Source: Pyropia yezoensis
Taxonomy: Eukaryota; Rhodophyta; Bangiophyceae; Bangiales; Bangiaceae
DNA: 64,000 nt
Assembly (NCBI GenBank): GCA_009829735.1
Contig: CM020618.1
Span: forward strand, 38,478,894 to 38,542,893
Reading direction: 5' to 3'
Shown here in pieces: positions 30,785 through 41,395 of this stretch (positions are counted from its first letter, which is position 1; every line of letters begins with the position of its first letter). Under the pieces are notes generated by a model. That model was not told the DNA's origin. It made no database searches and saw only the letters and a list, made by a program, of their open reading frames with translations. The position numbers were made by a program, and so were the translations under genes.

Positions 30785-33700
30785 TCACCCCCCCCACTCC
30801 CCCTCGGGCGTGGGGCGGTCCCCCCCCTCCCCCCCAGGCTCAGGACGATCCCGCCCCTCCCGCCCGGCGTTGGGACCAGCCGCGCCACGGGGAGGTCCGT
30901 CTCCCCCCCCCCGCCGGCGCGGTGCACCTCCCGGCCTGGCATCCCCCCCACGGGCGCGGCGCCCTTCACGGGCTACAGGCGGCGCCCCCCCCCCGCCGGC
31001 GCCCCCCGCCCCCAGGTCTCCCGTCGCGGCCAGCACCGCGGCGACCGCCCGCGGGGAGACCCCCTCGCCCCCCCCCGGCTCCTCCTCATCTGCGTACAAG
31101 TCGGGCGGCCGGAGGAGCGCCTCGCGGCCCACCCAGGTGCCCTCGGTGCCGCCAAAGTCACCCGCCTGTGGGGAGCCCACCGGCAGCCGCTCGCCGCCGC
31201 CCACTGCCCGCTGTGCGAGCGCGGCGCGCTCCGCCACCGCCGCCGCCCGCGCCGCGTCGCCGCCCGCCCGTTCGGCGGCGGCGTAGGCGCGCCACGTGGG
31301 CGCCGCCCCCGGGTCTGCGGCGAGGGCGCGCTCAAAGAGCGTCCGCGACCGCGTCATGTGGCCGGCCCGCGCTTCGAGGACGCCCCACGCTTGGAGCGTC
31401 AGTGACGAGCCGGGGTCCACCGACAGGGCGGCGGTGAAGCAGGCGCGCGCGCGGTCCGCGCAGCCGGCGGCCGCCTCGGCCATGCCCCACGCGTGCCAGA
31501 CGGTGACCACCCCGGGGGTGCCGCCTGCGCCGACGGTGGGGGCGGGTGGTCCACCCGACCCGCCAGCCGTCGCACCGCCGGCTGCCGCTGACCCGCCACC
31601 CCGCGCAAGCTCCTCTGCCGCGGCCGCGTCGGCTGGCTGAACGCCGGCCGCAAACACCCGCCGCGCGGCGTCCATGTGCCCCGCGTGGGCCTCCGCGCGA
31701 CCCCACGCAGCGTAGACCGCCGCGTGCGTCGGGTCTGCCGCGCGTCCTGCCTTGAAGGCCGCCCTCGCGGCGGCCAGGTAGCCCGCTCGCGCCTCGTGGA
31801 CGCCCCGCGCGACGTGCGGGGCGGGGTCCCCGGGCGGTGCCCCCGCCGCCGCCGCCACCAGCAAAGCTCGCGCGTCGGCGGTGTGGTGCCGGCGGCTGGC
31901 CGCCACCCCCGCCGCCAGCAGCGCCCGCGACCGGGCGGGGCTGGACCGCGACCGCGGCGCCACCGCCGCGGCGCGCGCGAGGAGCGACTCGGCCACCCCC
32001 GCCCGCCCTGCCGCCGCCTCCATCGCCCCCCAGACCGTGAGGGTGGCGGCATTGTCGGGCGCGGCGGCGACGCCCGCCTGGAAGCACCGTCGCGCAGCGG
32101 CCACATCGCCAGTGTCCCGCTCGAGGACGCCCCATGCGTGCCACGCGTACCGGTTGGCGGGGTCTGCCTGGGTGGCGGCCCGGAAACACGCACGTGCCGC
32201 AGAGAGGTTGCCGCGGGGGCGGCGGCCGGCGGGGTAGCCGCCGCCTCGGGTGCCCGCGCCGCCAACCCCCGTGTCCGCGGTCAGGGAACCCCGGTAGCGG
32301 CGGTCAAACCCTCCCTCGCGGGGTCCCGCCGGCGGGGGTGTGGCGGGGGCAGTGGCGCTCCCCCCCGCACCCGCGGGGCCACCTCCCACCCCATGGTCAC
32401 GTTCGAGGAGGCCCAGCGCGACGAGCGCGGGCGCATGCGGGGGCGTCACCGACGACGCGGCGCGGAGGAGCCCAAACGCCCGCCGCGTATTCCCCGTCCG
32501 CGCCTCGACGACGCCCCACGCCTGCAGTAGGTGTGGGTTGCGGCGGTCGTAGCCGAGGCCCGCCCGGTAGAGCGCGCGCGCCGCGTCTGGGCGGCCGACC
32601 CGGCGGGCGAGGCTGCCCAGTGCGCACCAGCTGCGGCCGTCGCGGGGGTTGAGCACCAGACACGAGGCGTAGAGGCGAACAGCCGCCGCGGGCCGCCGCG
32701 CACGAAGAAAGCCGCGCGCGTGAGCGGTACGGATGGCCGTGTTGAGCGGCAGCGCGGTCGCGCGCCGCGACGCCGCGGCGGCAGTGAGGGCGGGGAGCGC
32801 CGCCATGACCGCGTCGATAACCGCAACGGGGGGGAGCGTCGAAGTGGCGGGGGAGAGGGCGTTGAGGACGTCCGAGCCGGGGGAGGCGGGGGTGAGGGGC
32901 CGGGCAAAGGCCGCCTCCGCAACGACCGGTGGCGTGCCGGCGGGCCGAATGGTCACCACGGCGCGGCCACTGTCGGCACCACCGGCACCGTCCCCGCCGC
33001 TGCCGTTGCCACCGCCGCCACCGCCGCCGCCACGCCGCCGCTTCCCCGACGCGGCGGTGTAGATGCCCTCGACAAACCGTGCAAACGGGTTGGACGGCGG
33101 CGCACCGCCACCCGTGCGGGACCGCCCGCCCGCTGTCATCGACGCACCTGGTGAGCCGCCAGGGGGGCCGGTAGCCGCAGCAGCAGCGGCCGCCGCCGCA
33201 ACCGTGGCGTCGTCTTCTCCCAACGGCGAGATGGTGCCCCCCCCCCCCCCCTCTTGGGCGTCCCCCCCGAGCCCGCCCCCCAGCTCATCCAGCGGGCGCT
33301 GCTCATCCCGCAGCAGCCTCGCTTCCACCAACTCGGAAAGGGTACCAAGAAAGACCTTGTTAATATCGTCCCCCCCCTCGGCAGCGCCCCCCCCCCCCTT
33401 CCCTTCGCCCTTGCCCTCCCCTGCCGCTGCCGCAGCCGCGGCCGCCGCGGCCGCCGCGGCCGCTTCCCCAGGGACAGACGGCACCACCCCACGACCGGCC
33501 GCGGCGTACACGTCGGGTATTCCCCCAATGCCGCCCCCGTTGAGGGGCAGCCGCCGCCGGCGTCCACCACCCCCGCGGCCACCCGGCGCACCCAGACTGG
33601 CCAGGTAGCGGGAGCTGGGGGTGGATCCCCCCACGGGCGGGAACCGCCGGTGACGTGCACGCCACCGGGGGGGGGTCTGGGGGGAGCGGGGGGGGGGGGG

Positions 33701-34057
33701 GGGCGCCGGGGGGGCGTCCCCGCCGGCGGCCGCGGCGGCCGCGGCGGCTGGGGGGGGGGGCACGCCGTCGCTGCCGCCGCTCGTCGAGGGGGGCGGAGGG
33801 GAAGACGCGGCCGCCCAGTCCTTGTCAGAGGAGGAAGGGGAAGGCGGAGGGGGGGGGGGAGGGGGAGGCGGAGGGGGGGGGGGGGCCGCCGCCGGCGGGT
33901 CGGCCGCCGCCACCAGCGGCAACGACGGCCGGCCCTGCCCGGCCGCGTCGCCAGCGGGAGGGGGGGGCGACCGCAGCAGCCGCGGCGACGCGCCCCGTGC
34001 AGGGCGCAGCGACGGGAGGGGCGGGCCGAGCACAAACGCGGCCGCCATGAACGTCAT
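30785..34057 (-). CDS. organellar RNA-binding TPR/HAT protein, Mbb1/HCF107-like
   Basis: The product has 1090 aa; ATG 34057 (MTFMAAAFVLG) or ATG 34048 is the likely start, followed by an Arg/Ser/Pro-rich plastid-type targeting region. Residues about 60-430 are low-complexity Pro/Gly/Ala. From about 455 to 985 there are a dozen or more TPR/HAT units. Many have the RNA-tailoring signature W-x-x-W-G-x-x-E with A-R-x-x-F-x-x-A-x-x-x-x-P, for example YAWHAWGVLERDTGDVAAAR and LTLQAWGVLEARAGHMTRSR. This is the hallmark of the Mbb1/HCF107 family, which binds and protects 5' ends of plastid mRNAs (psbB/psbH in green plants). The C-terminus is a Gly/Pro/Arg/Glu-rich tail. It is divergently arranged with the RNF10-like gene. 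The target RNA is unknown. Confidence 0.8.
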   Translation of the reverse strand: MTFMAAAFVLGPPLPSLRPARGASPRLLRSPPPPAGDAAGQGRPSLPLVAAADPPAAAPPPPPPPPPPPPPPSPSSSDKDWAAASSPPPPSTSGGSDGVPPPPAAAAAAAAGGDAPPAPPPPPRSPQTPPRWRARHRRFPPVGGSTPSSRYLASLGAPGGRGGGGRRRRLPLNGGGIGGIPDVYAAAGRGVVPSVPGEAAAAAAAAAAAAAAGEGKGEGKGGGGAAEGGDDINKVFLGTLSELVEARLLRDEQRPLDELGGGLGGDAQEGGGGGTISPLGEDDATVAAAAAAAAATGPPGGSPGASMTAGGRSRTGGGAPPSNPFARFVEGIYTAASGKRRRGGGGGGGGNGSGGDGAGGADSGRAVVTIRPAGTPPVVAEAAFARPLTPASPGSDVLNALSPATSTLPPVAVIDAVMAALPALTAAAASRRATALPLNTAIRTAHARGFLRARRPAAAVRLYASCLVLNPRDGRSWCALGSLARRVGRPDAARALYRAGLGYDRRNPHLLQAWGVVEARTGNTRRAFGLLRAASSVTPPHAPALVALGLLERDHGVGGGPAGAGGSATAPATPPPAGPREGGFDRRYRGSLTADTGVGGAGTRGGGYPAGRRPRGNLSAARACFRAATQADPANRYAWHAWGVLERDTGDVAAARRCFQAGVAAAPDNAATLTVWGAMEAAAGRAGVAESLLARAAAVAPRSRSSPARSRALLAAGVAASRRHHTADARALLVAAAAGAPPGDPAPHVARGVHEARAGYLAAARAAFKAGRAADPTHAAVYAAWGRAEAHAGHMDAARRVFAAGVQPADAAAAEELARGGGSAAAGGATAGGSGGPPAPTVGAGGTPGVVTVWHAWGMAEAAAGCADRARACFTAALSVDPGSSLTLQAWGVLEARAGHMTRSRTLFERALAADPGAAPTWRAYAAAERAGGDAARAAAVAERAALAQRAVGGGERLPVGSPQAGDFGGTEGTWVGREALLRPPDLYADEEEPGGGEGVSPRAVAAVLAATGDLGAGGAGGGGAPPVAREGRRARGGDARPGGAPRRRGGGDGPPRGAAGPNAGREGRDRPEPGGEGGDRPTPEGEWGG

Positions 34058-34924
34058 GGCCAAAGGGGGGAGGGGGGGAGTGGGATAGGGAGAGAATGGG
34101 GAATGGGGCGGGGATGGGGTGCGTGGGAGAGCGTGCCCTTTGCAGAGATGGGGTCAGCCGGTGGGGGGGGGCCGAGGGCGGAAAGCCGCACGGACACCGG
34201 TCCCGTCTGTCGGCAGCGCTTGGCGGCCATCAGCGCTGCTGCGCTCTGGGTGTGGGACTCTCCCTTGGCCGTGTGCGGCCAGAGGCGTGCCCCGGATCTG
34301 AACCGCCCCGAGGGGTGGCGTGTGTGCTCCCCAGCTCGAGGGCGGCACGCCGCTTCCACTGGGGGACTACCGAAGAGTGACTGAAAGTACAAAAGTGGCG
34401 ATGAAAATGTGGGGCGCGAACAGAGACGGGCTGAAAGACGAGGGGACCAGCGACAAGTCGGGTCTCGCAAGTCGTCGGGGCATTCCCAGTCGCGCTGGCG
34501 GTGGCCTCCACCACCAGCCTGCCCCACCACGGGGCCGGACGTGGTGGCGCCCCCCGCCTCCGCGACGGCCGTCGGCGGCCGTCACCCCCTCCATTCTCCC
34601 CCCCCTTTCCCCCCCCCAAGGCCCCTTGATCGCGGTATTCGTCTTCTGCGAGACCCCCGACGCCTGCAGCTGCGCGACCCCCGACGCCTGCAGCTGCGCG
34701 ACCCCCGACGCCTGCAGCTGCGCGACTGTGGCGGCAGAGTCGCAGCGCCCAGCGTCTTCCGTGCCTCCCTCATTGCAGCCGAGCCCTTGTGCCTCCCCAT
34801 TGCTCTTCTTCTTTTCGTATCTCTCCTGCTCATCCCTCCTTTCCACCCCCCACCCCCCCCTCTCGCATCTGCCATTCACCCCCTGACCACCCCCGTACCC
34901 CCCGCCTTCCCTCCCGCGGCATCC
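34058..34924. other. shared divergent promoter region of TPR and RNF10-like genes
   Basis: An 867-bp interval between two head-to-head genes, with no gene of its own. It holds a 24-bp tandem repeat at 34649-34721 and a C/T-rich stretch (34580-34620, 34830-34915) before the RNF10-like ATG. Both promoters must sit here, and co-regulation is possible. Confidence 0.5.
34649..34721. repeat. 24-bp tandem repeat, three copies
   Basis: Three near-identical units built on GACCCCCGACGCCTGCAGCTGCGC occur in the leader region upstream of the RNF10-like gene. The period of 24 would keep an open frame, but the repeat lies before the first supported ATG (34925). Confidence 0.8.
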
Positions 34925-37119
34925 ATGGCCCGCCACCAACACCTCCCCCCCCTCAGCACGCTGCTGCTGCTCCCCCCCCCTGTCCCGCCGTCCCCCCCCC
35001 CCACGCCCATCACTCCCATCCCGTGGGCGTCGGTGCTGGCGGTGCTGCTCCCCCCACCACCGCCGACGTGCCCCATCTGCCTCGAGCCTCCTACGTCGCC
35101 GCGGGTGCTCCCGTGTGGCCATGTGACCTGCGGGGTGTGCTGGGTGCGGCAGCTGGCGGCGTCGCTCCCGCCAGCGGCCGACGACGCGGCCGCGGCCACC
35201 CGCGGGCGGGACGTGTGGGTGACCGCCGTCCGGTGTGCGCTGTGTGGCGCGTGGACGCCGGGGCGGGATGTGCGGATGGGGGTGGTGGTCAAGGCGGCGG
35301 CGCCTGGGACCCCTGGGGGGGGAGGAAGGGGGGGGGGGAGTGCGGGTGGCGGGCGCGGCGGCAGCAGCGGCGGCAGTGGCGGCGGCAGTGGCGGCGGCAG
35401 AGGTGGCGGCAGCATCGCGGACGACGCCACGGCGGCTGCGGTGGCGGCGGCGACCGCGGCAGCCGCGGCCGACTTGGACGCTGCCGATGCGGACGGCGGT
35501 GGCGGCGCGCTTGCGCTGCGCTGCATGGTCATTGGCAGTGGCGGGTGGGGCCTCCCCGCCGGGGAGACCCCCGGCCCTGATGGCTGGCCCCGCTGGGCGG
35601 GGGGCGTCGCCTGGGGCGGCGCCGCCGTCCTTGCCCCCGGCCGCGCCCTCGACGATGCGCTCGCCGTCGACGGCGCGGCGCTGCGGGCGGTGGGCAGCTG
35701 GGAGGCGGCCGCCGCCTGGCTGGGCGTCCGTGACGGCCTTGCCGCCGCGGGGTGGACGCCCACACCACCGCCGGCGGGGGGAGGCACCGGCAGGGCGGCG
35801 GGTGGGGCGTCCGCAGGGGGGGGGGGTGGCACCCCTCGCCGCGGGGGGGGGGCGCGCCGTGGCCACCGCGGTGGGGGTGGCCCCCGGGGGGGGCGGCTCG
35901 CCTACACGCCACCCCTTCCACCGGCCAACGACACGGTCGCGGCTGCGGCAGCGGCGGCCGACGCGGCGGCCGCGACAGCAGCGGAGGCCACCCCCCCCGA
36001 TGAGGCGGCGGCCGCCGCAGCCGTTGCGGCGGCCGTTGCCGGGGGCCTGCCGCCAACCACCCCCCGCATCTACTACCAGGCCGCTGACGGGACGGCCCGC
36101 TTTGCTCACCCCGCGTCGGTGGCGCTCCTCCGCACCCTTTCCGCCCTGCCCACCGCGTTTGCGGCGCCGCCGCTTGCGCGGCCGACCGCCGCGACTGCGC
36201 CCGCGGGCGGGGCGGGACTGACCCACCTGCGGCCGGGCACTCCTGTGACGCTCGTTGAGGTGGACCTGGGCGTACCCTTCCCCGTCGCGGCGCTGGTGGC
36301 CGCGTCGGCCGCCCGCGGGGGCCACGCCGCCGCTGCCGAGCGGCGGGAGCGGCGGGAGCGGGCGGCGCGGGAGCGCCGCGCCAGCGGCGCCCTCCGCCGC
36401 TACTTTGCCGACGGCGCCGCCGCAGCGGCGGCGGTGGCGGCCGCGGGGGGTGTCTACGGCGGGCATGTAGAGGAGTGGGGGGGGGGGGGTGGGGAGGCGG
36501 ACTTTCCCGGCCTGGGCCCCCCCGCCGCTACTGGGGGGGGGGGGGGGGGGGGGGGGGCGCGCCCGTGGCGGCTGCCGTGGAGGGGGGCGCGCCGCCCGGC
36601 GGGGCGCCGCCAGAAGGTGCCGGTCCCGGCTCTGCCCCCGGCCGCCCATCCGCGACGGCGGGCGGCAGCGGCGGCGGCGGCGCCACCCCCCGCGCCGTCC
36701 CCGCCGGTGGATGGGGCGACGCGGTCGGCAGCTACGCGGCGGTGACCACTCACATGGGCCTCTTTCCCAGTCTGGGCGAGGCGGGCTCCCCGCCACGAGG
36801 AGGGGGGGTGGGGGGGGGGGGACGCCTGCCGGCCACCCCAACGAGCGCCAGCCGGGGGGTGGGGGGCTCGGCGCGGCCGTCACAGTCGGGTGGCGGTGGC
36901 GGCGGCAGCGGAGGCGGCGGCAGCGGAGGTGGTGGCGCCTGGGGCCGCCCCGCGGCCGGTAACCCCCCGCGTCTACCCACCGCCGGCGGGCCGCCGCGGG
37001 CGCTCTCCGGGGTGCCGCCCGCGCCGGCGGCGCTGACACGCGGTGTGCGGCTGTCGGGGGGGTGGGCGGCGGCGGCGGCGGCGGCGACGACGGCGGCGGC
37101 CGGCGGCGGCGGCGGCCCG

Positions 37120-37156
<37 letters not shown>

Positions 37157-37308
37157 GAGGCGGCGGCGGTGGCCCCGTCGGTGGCATCGGCGGCGGCGCC
37201 GCCGCCGCCGTCGCGTCCCCCTCCCCCCCCGCCGGCAGCCGGCGCAAAGTCCAGGGCGGTGGCAAGCGGGTGGCGCTGCTGACGAACCACATGCGCCGGC
37301 AGGCGTGA
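34925..37308 (+). CDS. RNF10: RNF10/Mag2-type RING E3 ubiquitin ligase (one frameshift at a G run)
   Basis: ATG 34925. A perfect C3HC4 RING is formed by Cys49, Cys52, Cys64, His66, Cys69, Cys72, Cys104 and Cys107 (start CPICLEPPTSP), as in RNF10, where CPICLxPPTA-type RINGs precede a long conserved region. Further downstream IYYQAADGTARFAHPASVAL matches the family's YYFYQAEDGQ...HPVNV motif. The LRPGTPVTLVEVDL segment and the Glu/Arg-rich helix also match. The frame breaks at a 25-nt G run (36533-36557). The following frame gives a sensible end, GSYAAVTTHMGLFPSLGEA and a basic tail SRRKVQGGGKRVALL as in RNF10, so one base is probably missing there. RNF10/Mag2 ubiquitinates small-subunit ribosomal proteins in ribosome quality control. 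Large Gly/Ala inserts are unusual for the family. Confidence 0.85.
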
Positions 37309-38214
37309 GGGAGGGGACATCCCCAGTTGGAAGGGGGGAACGTTGGTGGCGGTGGGAGCGACAGCGGTGTCCGGCCGGTGCGCTTGAGGAGGGTCTCGGG
37401 ATGGAGGTGGAGGGGGAGAGGAAGTGGGTGGCCGCCCCCTCCTACCCTGACGCCCACCGGTGCACGCCCGACTATTTTTTTGAAGTAGGGAAGGGGGGGG
37501 TGCGGGGGGGGGGGGAAGGGGAGGATGGGCGAATCGCCAGCCTGCCGCGCCAGTCCGCGGCCGCGTCGCTGTGCCGTGCCGGGCAGCGTGCCGTCACCGC
37601 CTACGCCGGCGCAGGGCGGCGGCGGCGACCCCGGGTGGGCGGCCAGGGCGGAACACTCGCAGGCGCTGGGGGCGAGCGACAAAGACAACAGAAAAAAAAA
37701 GAGGACAAACTAAGCGGGCGCCACGCTCACAGTCACCGACGGTGACGTGGGAGTGACATGACTGGTGGGGGTGGCCGAGCGGGAGAGATGTGGGGGGCGG
37801 GTGAGGGTGGAAGGGGCGGCGCCGCCAGCCGGGCAGCGGTGGCCACAGCGGGGCGTGCGGAGGCGGCGCCGCCAGCGGAGGCGGCGCCGCCAGCCGGGCG
37901 GCCGCGGCCACAGCGGGCGGCAGCGGTGGCGGCGCGGCACCGCCGTCGTTGCCGGACCGCTGCGCGTGTAGGCGCGCAGGCGCTCCCGCGCCCGCGTGCC
38001 GCCGCCGCGGCGACCGACGCTGTCGGCCAGTCACGATCGGCGGGGGACGCTGTCGGTGCCCCCCACCCCCGCCACCCTGCCCCCTCCACACCGCATGTCC
38101 GCACACGGGCGACAGGGGCAGCAGCAGCGGGCAGGGGTGGTGACAGCGGCGGCGGTAGCGGCGGCGGCGGCGGCAACGGCGCCGACAACGGCGGCGGTGG
38201 CGGGGATGGTGGAG

Positions 38215-38250
<36 letters not shown>

Positions 38251-38746
38251 GTGGTAGCGACGGGTTGAACCCCCCCCCCTGTCTGCTTTGCGTCATCACC
38301 CCCTCGCCTCGCCACCCTCTCTATCCATTCGCGCTCACCTCCTCCACCCAGTGGCCCCCCGGCGACCGCCGCCCCGCTTGCGCACCAGCCAGCCGCGTCG
38401 TGCATGTACAGGGCGGAGGGGTGGGGCGCTGCCCTCCCGCCCACTCCCACCGTGTCCCTTGGCTGCCCGTCCCCCGCGCCGGCCCATACCATCCATCCTC
38501 CCGGCTGCTTCCTCGCCAAGACTCAACCAGCGCCAAAGTCTCCCGCCGCCCGCCCTGCCCCGCCTTGTCCCCCTTCCTCCCCCCCCCGCCACCAACTGCG
38601 CTTGCACCCCACCCTGTAGTGTACGGTCCAAGTACAGCACATACACCCCCCCCCCCCCACCCCCCCCCCCACTTCACTACTCCTCCCATTCCGGCATTCC
38701 CACGTCATCCCCACCCCACCCCGCCCCCCAACCTTGAGGAGGGGCG
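37309..38746. other. low-complexity intergenic region
   Basis: No gene recognised. It contains GCC/GGC microsatellites (37855-37910, 38150-38255) and C-rich stretches (38630-38670). Open frames are Ala/Arg/Pro shadows. It separates the convergent ends of the RNF10-like and bL33 genes. Confidence 0.5.
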
Positions 38747-38917
38747 TCACTTGCGCAGCTTGGTCTCGGTAAAGAGTACGTGCGCATTCACCCGCGGGTC
38801 GTGCTTGCGGGCCTGCAGCTTGCGGGGGCACGTCTTGGGGTTCTTGCGCCAGACGTAGAAGAAGCCGGTGCCGGCTTCGGAGAGCATCTTAATGAGGACG
38901 GTCTTGCCTTTGGCCAT
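38747..38917 (-). CDS. MRPL33: mitochondrial large-subunit ribosomal protein bL33
   Basis: The product has 56 aa, the normal length for bL33. ATG 38917 gives MAKGKTVLIKMLSEAGTGFF, followed by YVWRKNPKT and RKHDPRVNAHVLFTETKLRK. This matches the family's AGTGFFY, RK-NP and KYDP-x-V-x-x-HVLFTE-K motifs. The cysteines of the zinc-binding form are reduced: only one Cys is present (KTCPRK), so this is a zinc-free C-minus type, as in mitochondria. bL33 sits near the E site of the large subunit. A red-algal plastid normally encodes its own rpl33, so a mitochondrial destination is inferred. No cleavable presequence is needed in plant homologues and none is seen. Confidence 0.93.
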   Translation of the reverse strand: MAKGKTVLIKMLSEAGTGFFYVWRKNPKTCPRKLQARKHDPRVNAHVLFTETKLRK

Positions 38918-41395
38918 AGCCGGCAGCCGGTGGCGGCGTGGCGAGGCGCGTGGCGGGCAGTCAAGGAAAAACGGGGCGTGGACGGGGTGCGCCCGTGATG
39001 TGAGATGGAAGAGGGGAGAATGGCGGAGGACGAGCGGCGTATGAATGGGGAGGTGTGGGACAGAGAACACGGTCGCGCCACCGTCACGGGTGGAACGGGG
39101 TGTGGGGAGGATGGGGAGTTGATGATGACGACGAGCGCAAGGAAGACCGCGAAGAAATCTCGGATCCCATCCGCAGACTGCCACGTGGGGGGTCGGATCG
39201 CGCTACATTCGCGCCCGACTTGAAACAATATGAGATTTTGAGCCGCCTACTCCTATTTTGAGACCATCATGGACTCGAAAAGTCCATCTTAAGCTCAAAA
39301 CAGGAAGAGTAGGAGACTCAAAAGACAAAATATCTTTCATGAACACTCAGTCTTTTCACCGGCTGGTATAACGCACAGTGGATCCACGGAGGGGGGAAGC
39401 GGCTGCTCGGGTACCATGCACACACGAGTTTTTTGTTTTGATTACGGATGCTTTGAATTATTGATTTGCGCTTTGCGGGCTACAGGAAACGTTTTAAAGT
39501 TTTCGAATGTTCTTGCTCGCCCAGGAAGGAGGCAGTGGAGCGAACGGCGTCCTCTCGTATGACTGCGGTCGTCGGACTTACAGAAGCTGCACTATTGACT
39601 ATTGATGGCGATGTATTATGGTGGAGAGGGACCGCCGGGGGGGGTAAGGAGATGGCACCACTTTGAACTGAATGGGGTTTGAGGGTGGCTGCGTGGCGAG
39701 GCGTCCTTGCGCAGGTCTCTCATGTGAGCGGGGAAGAATGTAGTAGGGGGTGGCGGCGGCCCCATGGGCGGTGACTCGCCCCCGTCCGCGGCAGTGACAC
39801 CTCCCCGTCAGCGGCGGTGACTGCGGCTGGTAGCCTGTCGGTCGGAGCTGCTGGCAGTGCCCCTGCCGCCACGCGCGCCGCCGCCAGTGTGGGCGGCGCG
39901 GACCAGGTGGAGGCCTGCATCGACGCGGGGGCTGCGGCAGTGGTGTTCGCCGCCGCCGCGGTGGTGACAGGCGGCGGTCGCGGCGACGGTAGCGGCGGCA
40001 TCGTCGGAGGCTGTTCCGGCGACGACGGCCGTCGGCAGCGGTGGCCATGCTGGGGAGGGGGGGGGGGGCTCTCGGCATGACGCGGGGTGCGAATGGTGAT
40101 GGCGGTGAATGTGGTGGGGGATCCTGGACACCCGACGGGACGAGGTATGGGGGCAGCCCCAGGCACGAAAGGGTGAAGTGAGGGGCGCGGCGACCACCAG
40201 AAACCTTCCCCTGGGCAAAAGATTATTTAAAAGTCGAGGCGATGATGATCTTTCAAACTATTCTTCCCATGTACGGTGAAATATGTGAATGCAGTATTCC
40301 GGGGAATCTATTGGCTGAAGGCCAAATGCCCTCGTGCGCTGTGATCCGGTACAAACTACATGCGGCTAGGAATCGTCGAGATCGGTCGCTCCTGTCCATC
40401 ACTTACTGAACGAACCTGGGCCAGGTCGGATTCTATTGGTCGGAAGAATATTGGAGAAGTTTAGAGCTCGTGTGTGCATGGTATCGGGGCCTACGGCTGC
40501 TCGTGGCAAGATGAGCAGATGCCGCCCACCACCGCCACTCCCTACTGTACCGCAACCCCCCTCTACACTTCAGCACGGACAGCACCCCCGAGAAAGGCGC
40601 GTTGACACCAGGGGACAGTCACCAGCACAAACGCGGCTAAGACAGTCTTGCCAATGATCCGCTCTCTGATCGCCGCCCCTCGTGCTGCGGCGGCGGCACG
40701 CAATGGGGGGCGGGCTGGTAGTGGGCGTAAAACGGTGGGCCGCCTCGGACGGGGAGGCGCGCGCCTGTGGCCCAGCCTGACGCGCCCGGGGGGCCCCCAT
40801 GACCCGCAAAAGAAAACCTGGAAGTAACGGCGGCAGCGGCGGCGGCAGCGGCAGCGGCGGCGGCGGCGGCGGCGACGGCGACTGAGGCCGGGCGACGCGG
40901 CACCGTGCGGCCGCCATAACAGACAAGCCGGCCGAGCTCGTAGCACGGAGGCCCAGACCGCTATCTTTGGGGTAGCAGGCGCGACAGGGCGGAAGGAGTG
41001 GTGGCGCGGAGAACGCGCAAGAAGGGGGGTGGGGGGGCGACGGGGAATCGGCTAGCCACGGTGGGAGGCTGGCCAGAAAAGTCCAAGAGCACCAAAAAAC
41101 ATCAACGGGGGGAGAGATGGGCACGCCCCAGAATATCCAGAGACGCTACAAGCCACACGCGTCGCACGAAAAACATGCACGAGGGAAAGAGGGGGAGCCC
41201 CGTGAGCCCACCATTCTCAGACGCCTTGAGCCCCCTCCCCCCGCACCTCTGGTGCCACAACCCCCGTCGTTGCCGGCGCCCCACCCCTTGTCAGCCACTC
41301 CAGCGCACTCTTACGTGTTGACAAGCGCGTGGCATATGTTTCTACCCTCCCCCAACACCTTACCTGTCACCTTCCTTCCCCCCCGCCTGAGAGGG
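38918..41395. other. intergenic region, bL33 to ankyrin gene
   Basis: No firm gene. It includes a palindromic element at 39231-39334 and an AT-richer segment at 39220-39480. A GGC microsatellite lies at 40815-40880. On the minus strand, 40563-40700 contains a short open segment with one hydrophobic stretch (KTVLAAFVLVTVPW) that could be the end of a small membrane protein, but I could not define a start or a splice structure. Confidence 0.4.
39231..39334. repeat. imperfect inverted repeat, about 104 bp
   Basis: The left half (TTTTGAGCCGCCTACTCCT ... ATCATGGACT) pairs with the right half (AGTCCATCTT ... AGGAGACTCAAAA) around a CGAA loop near 39276-39279, with several mismatches and a few indels. 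It resembles a short hairpin MITE and is more AT-rich than its surroundings. Confidence 0.55.
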
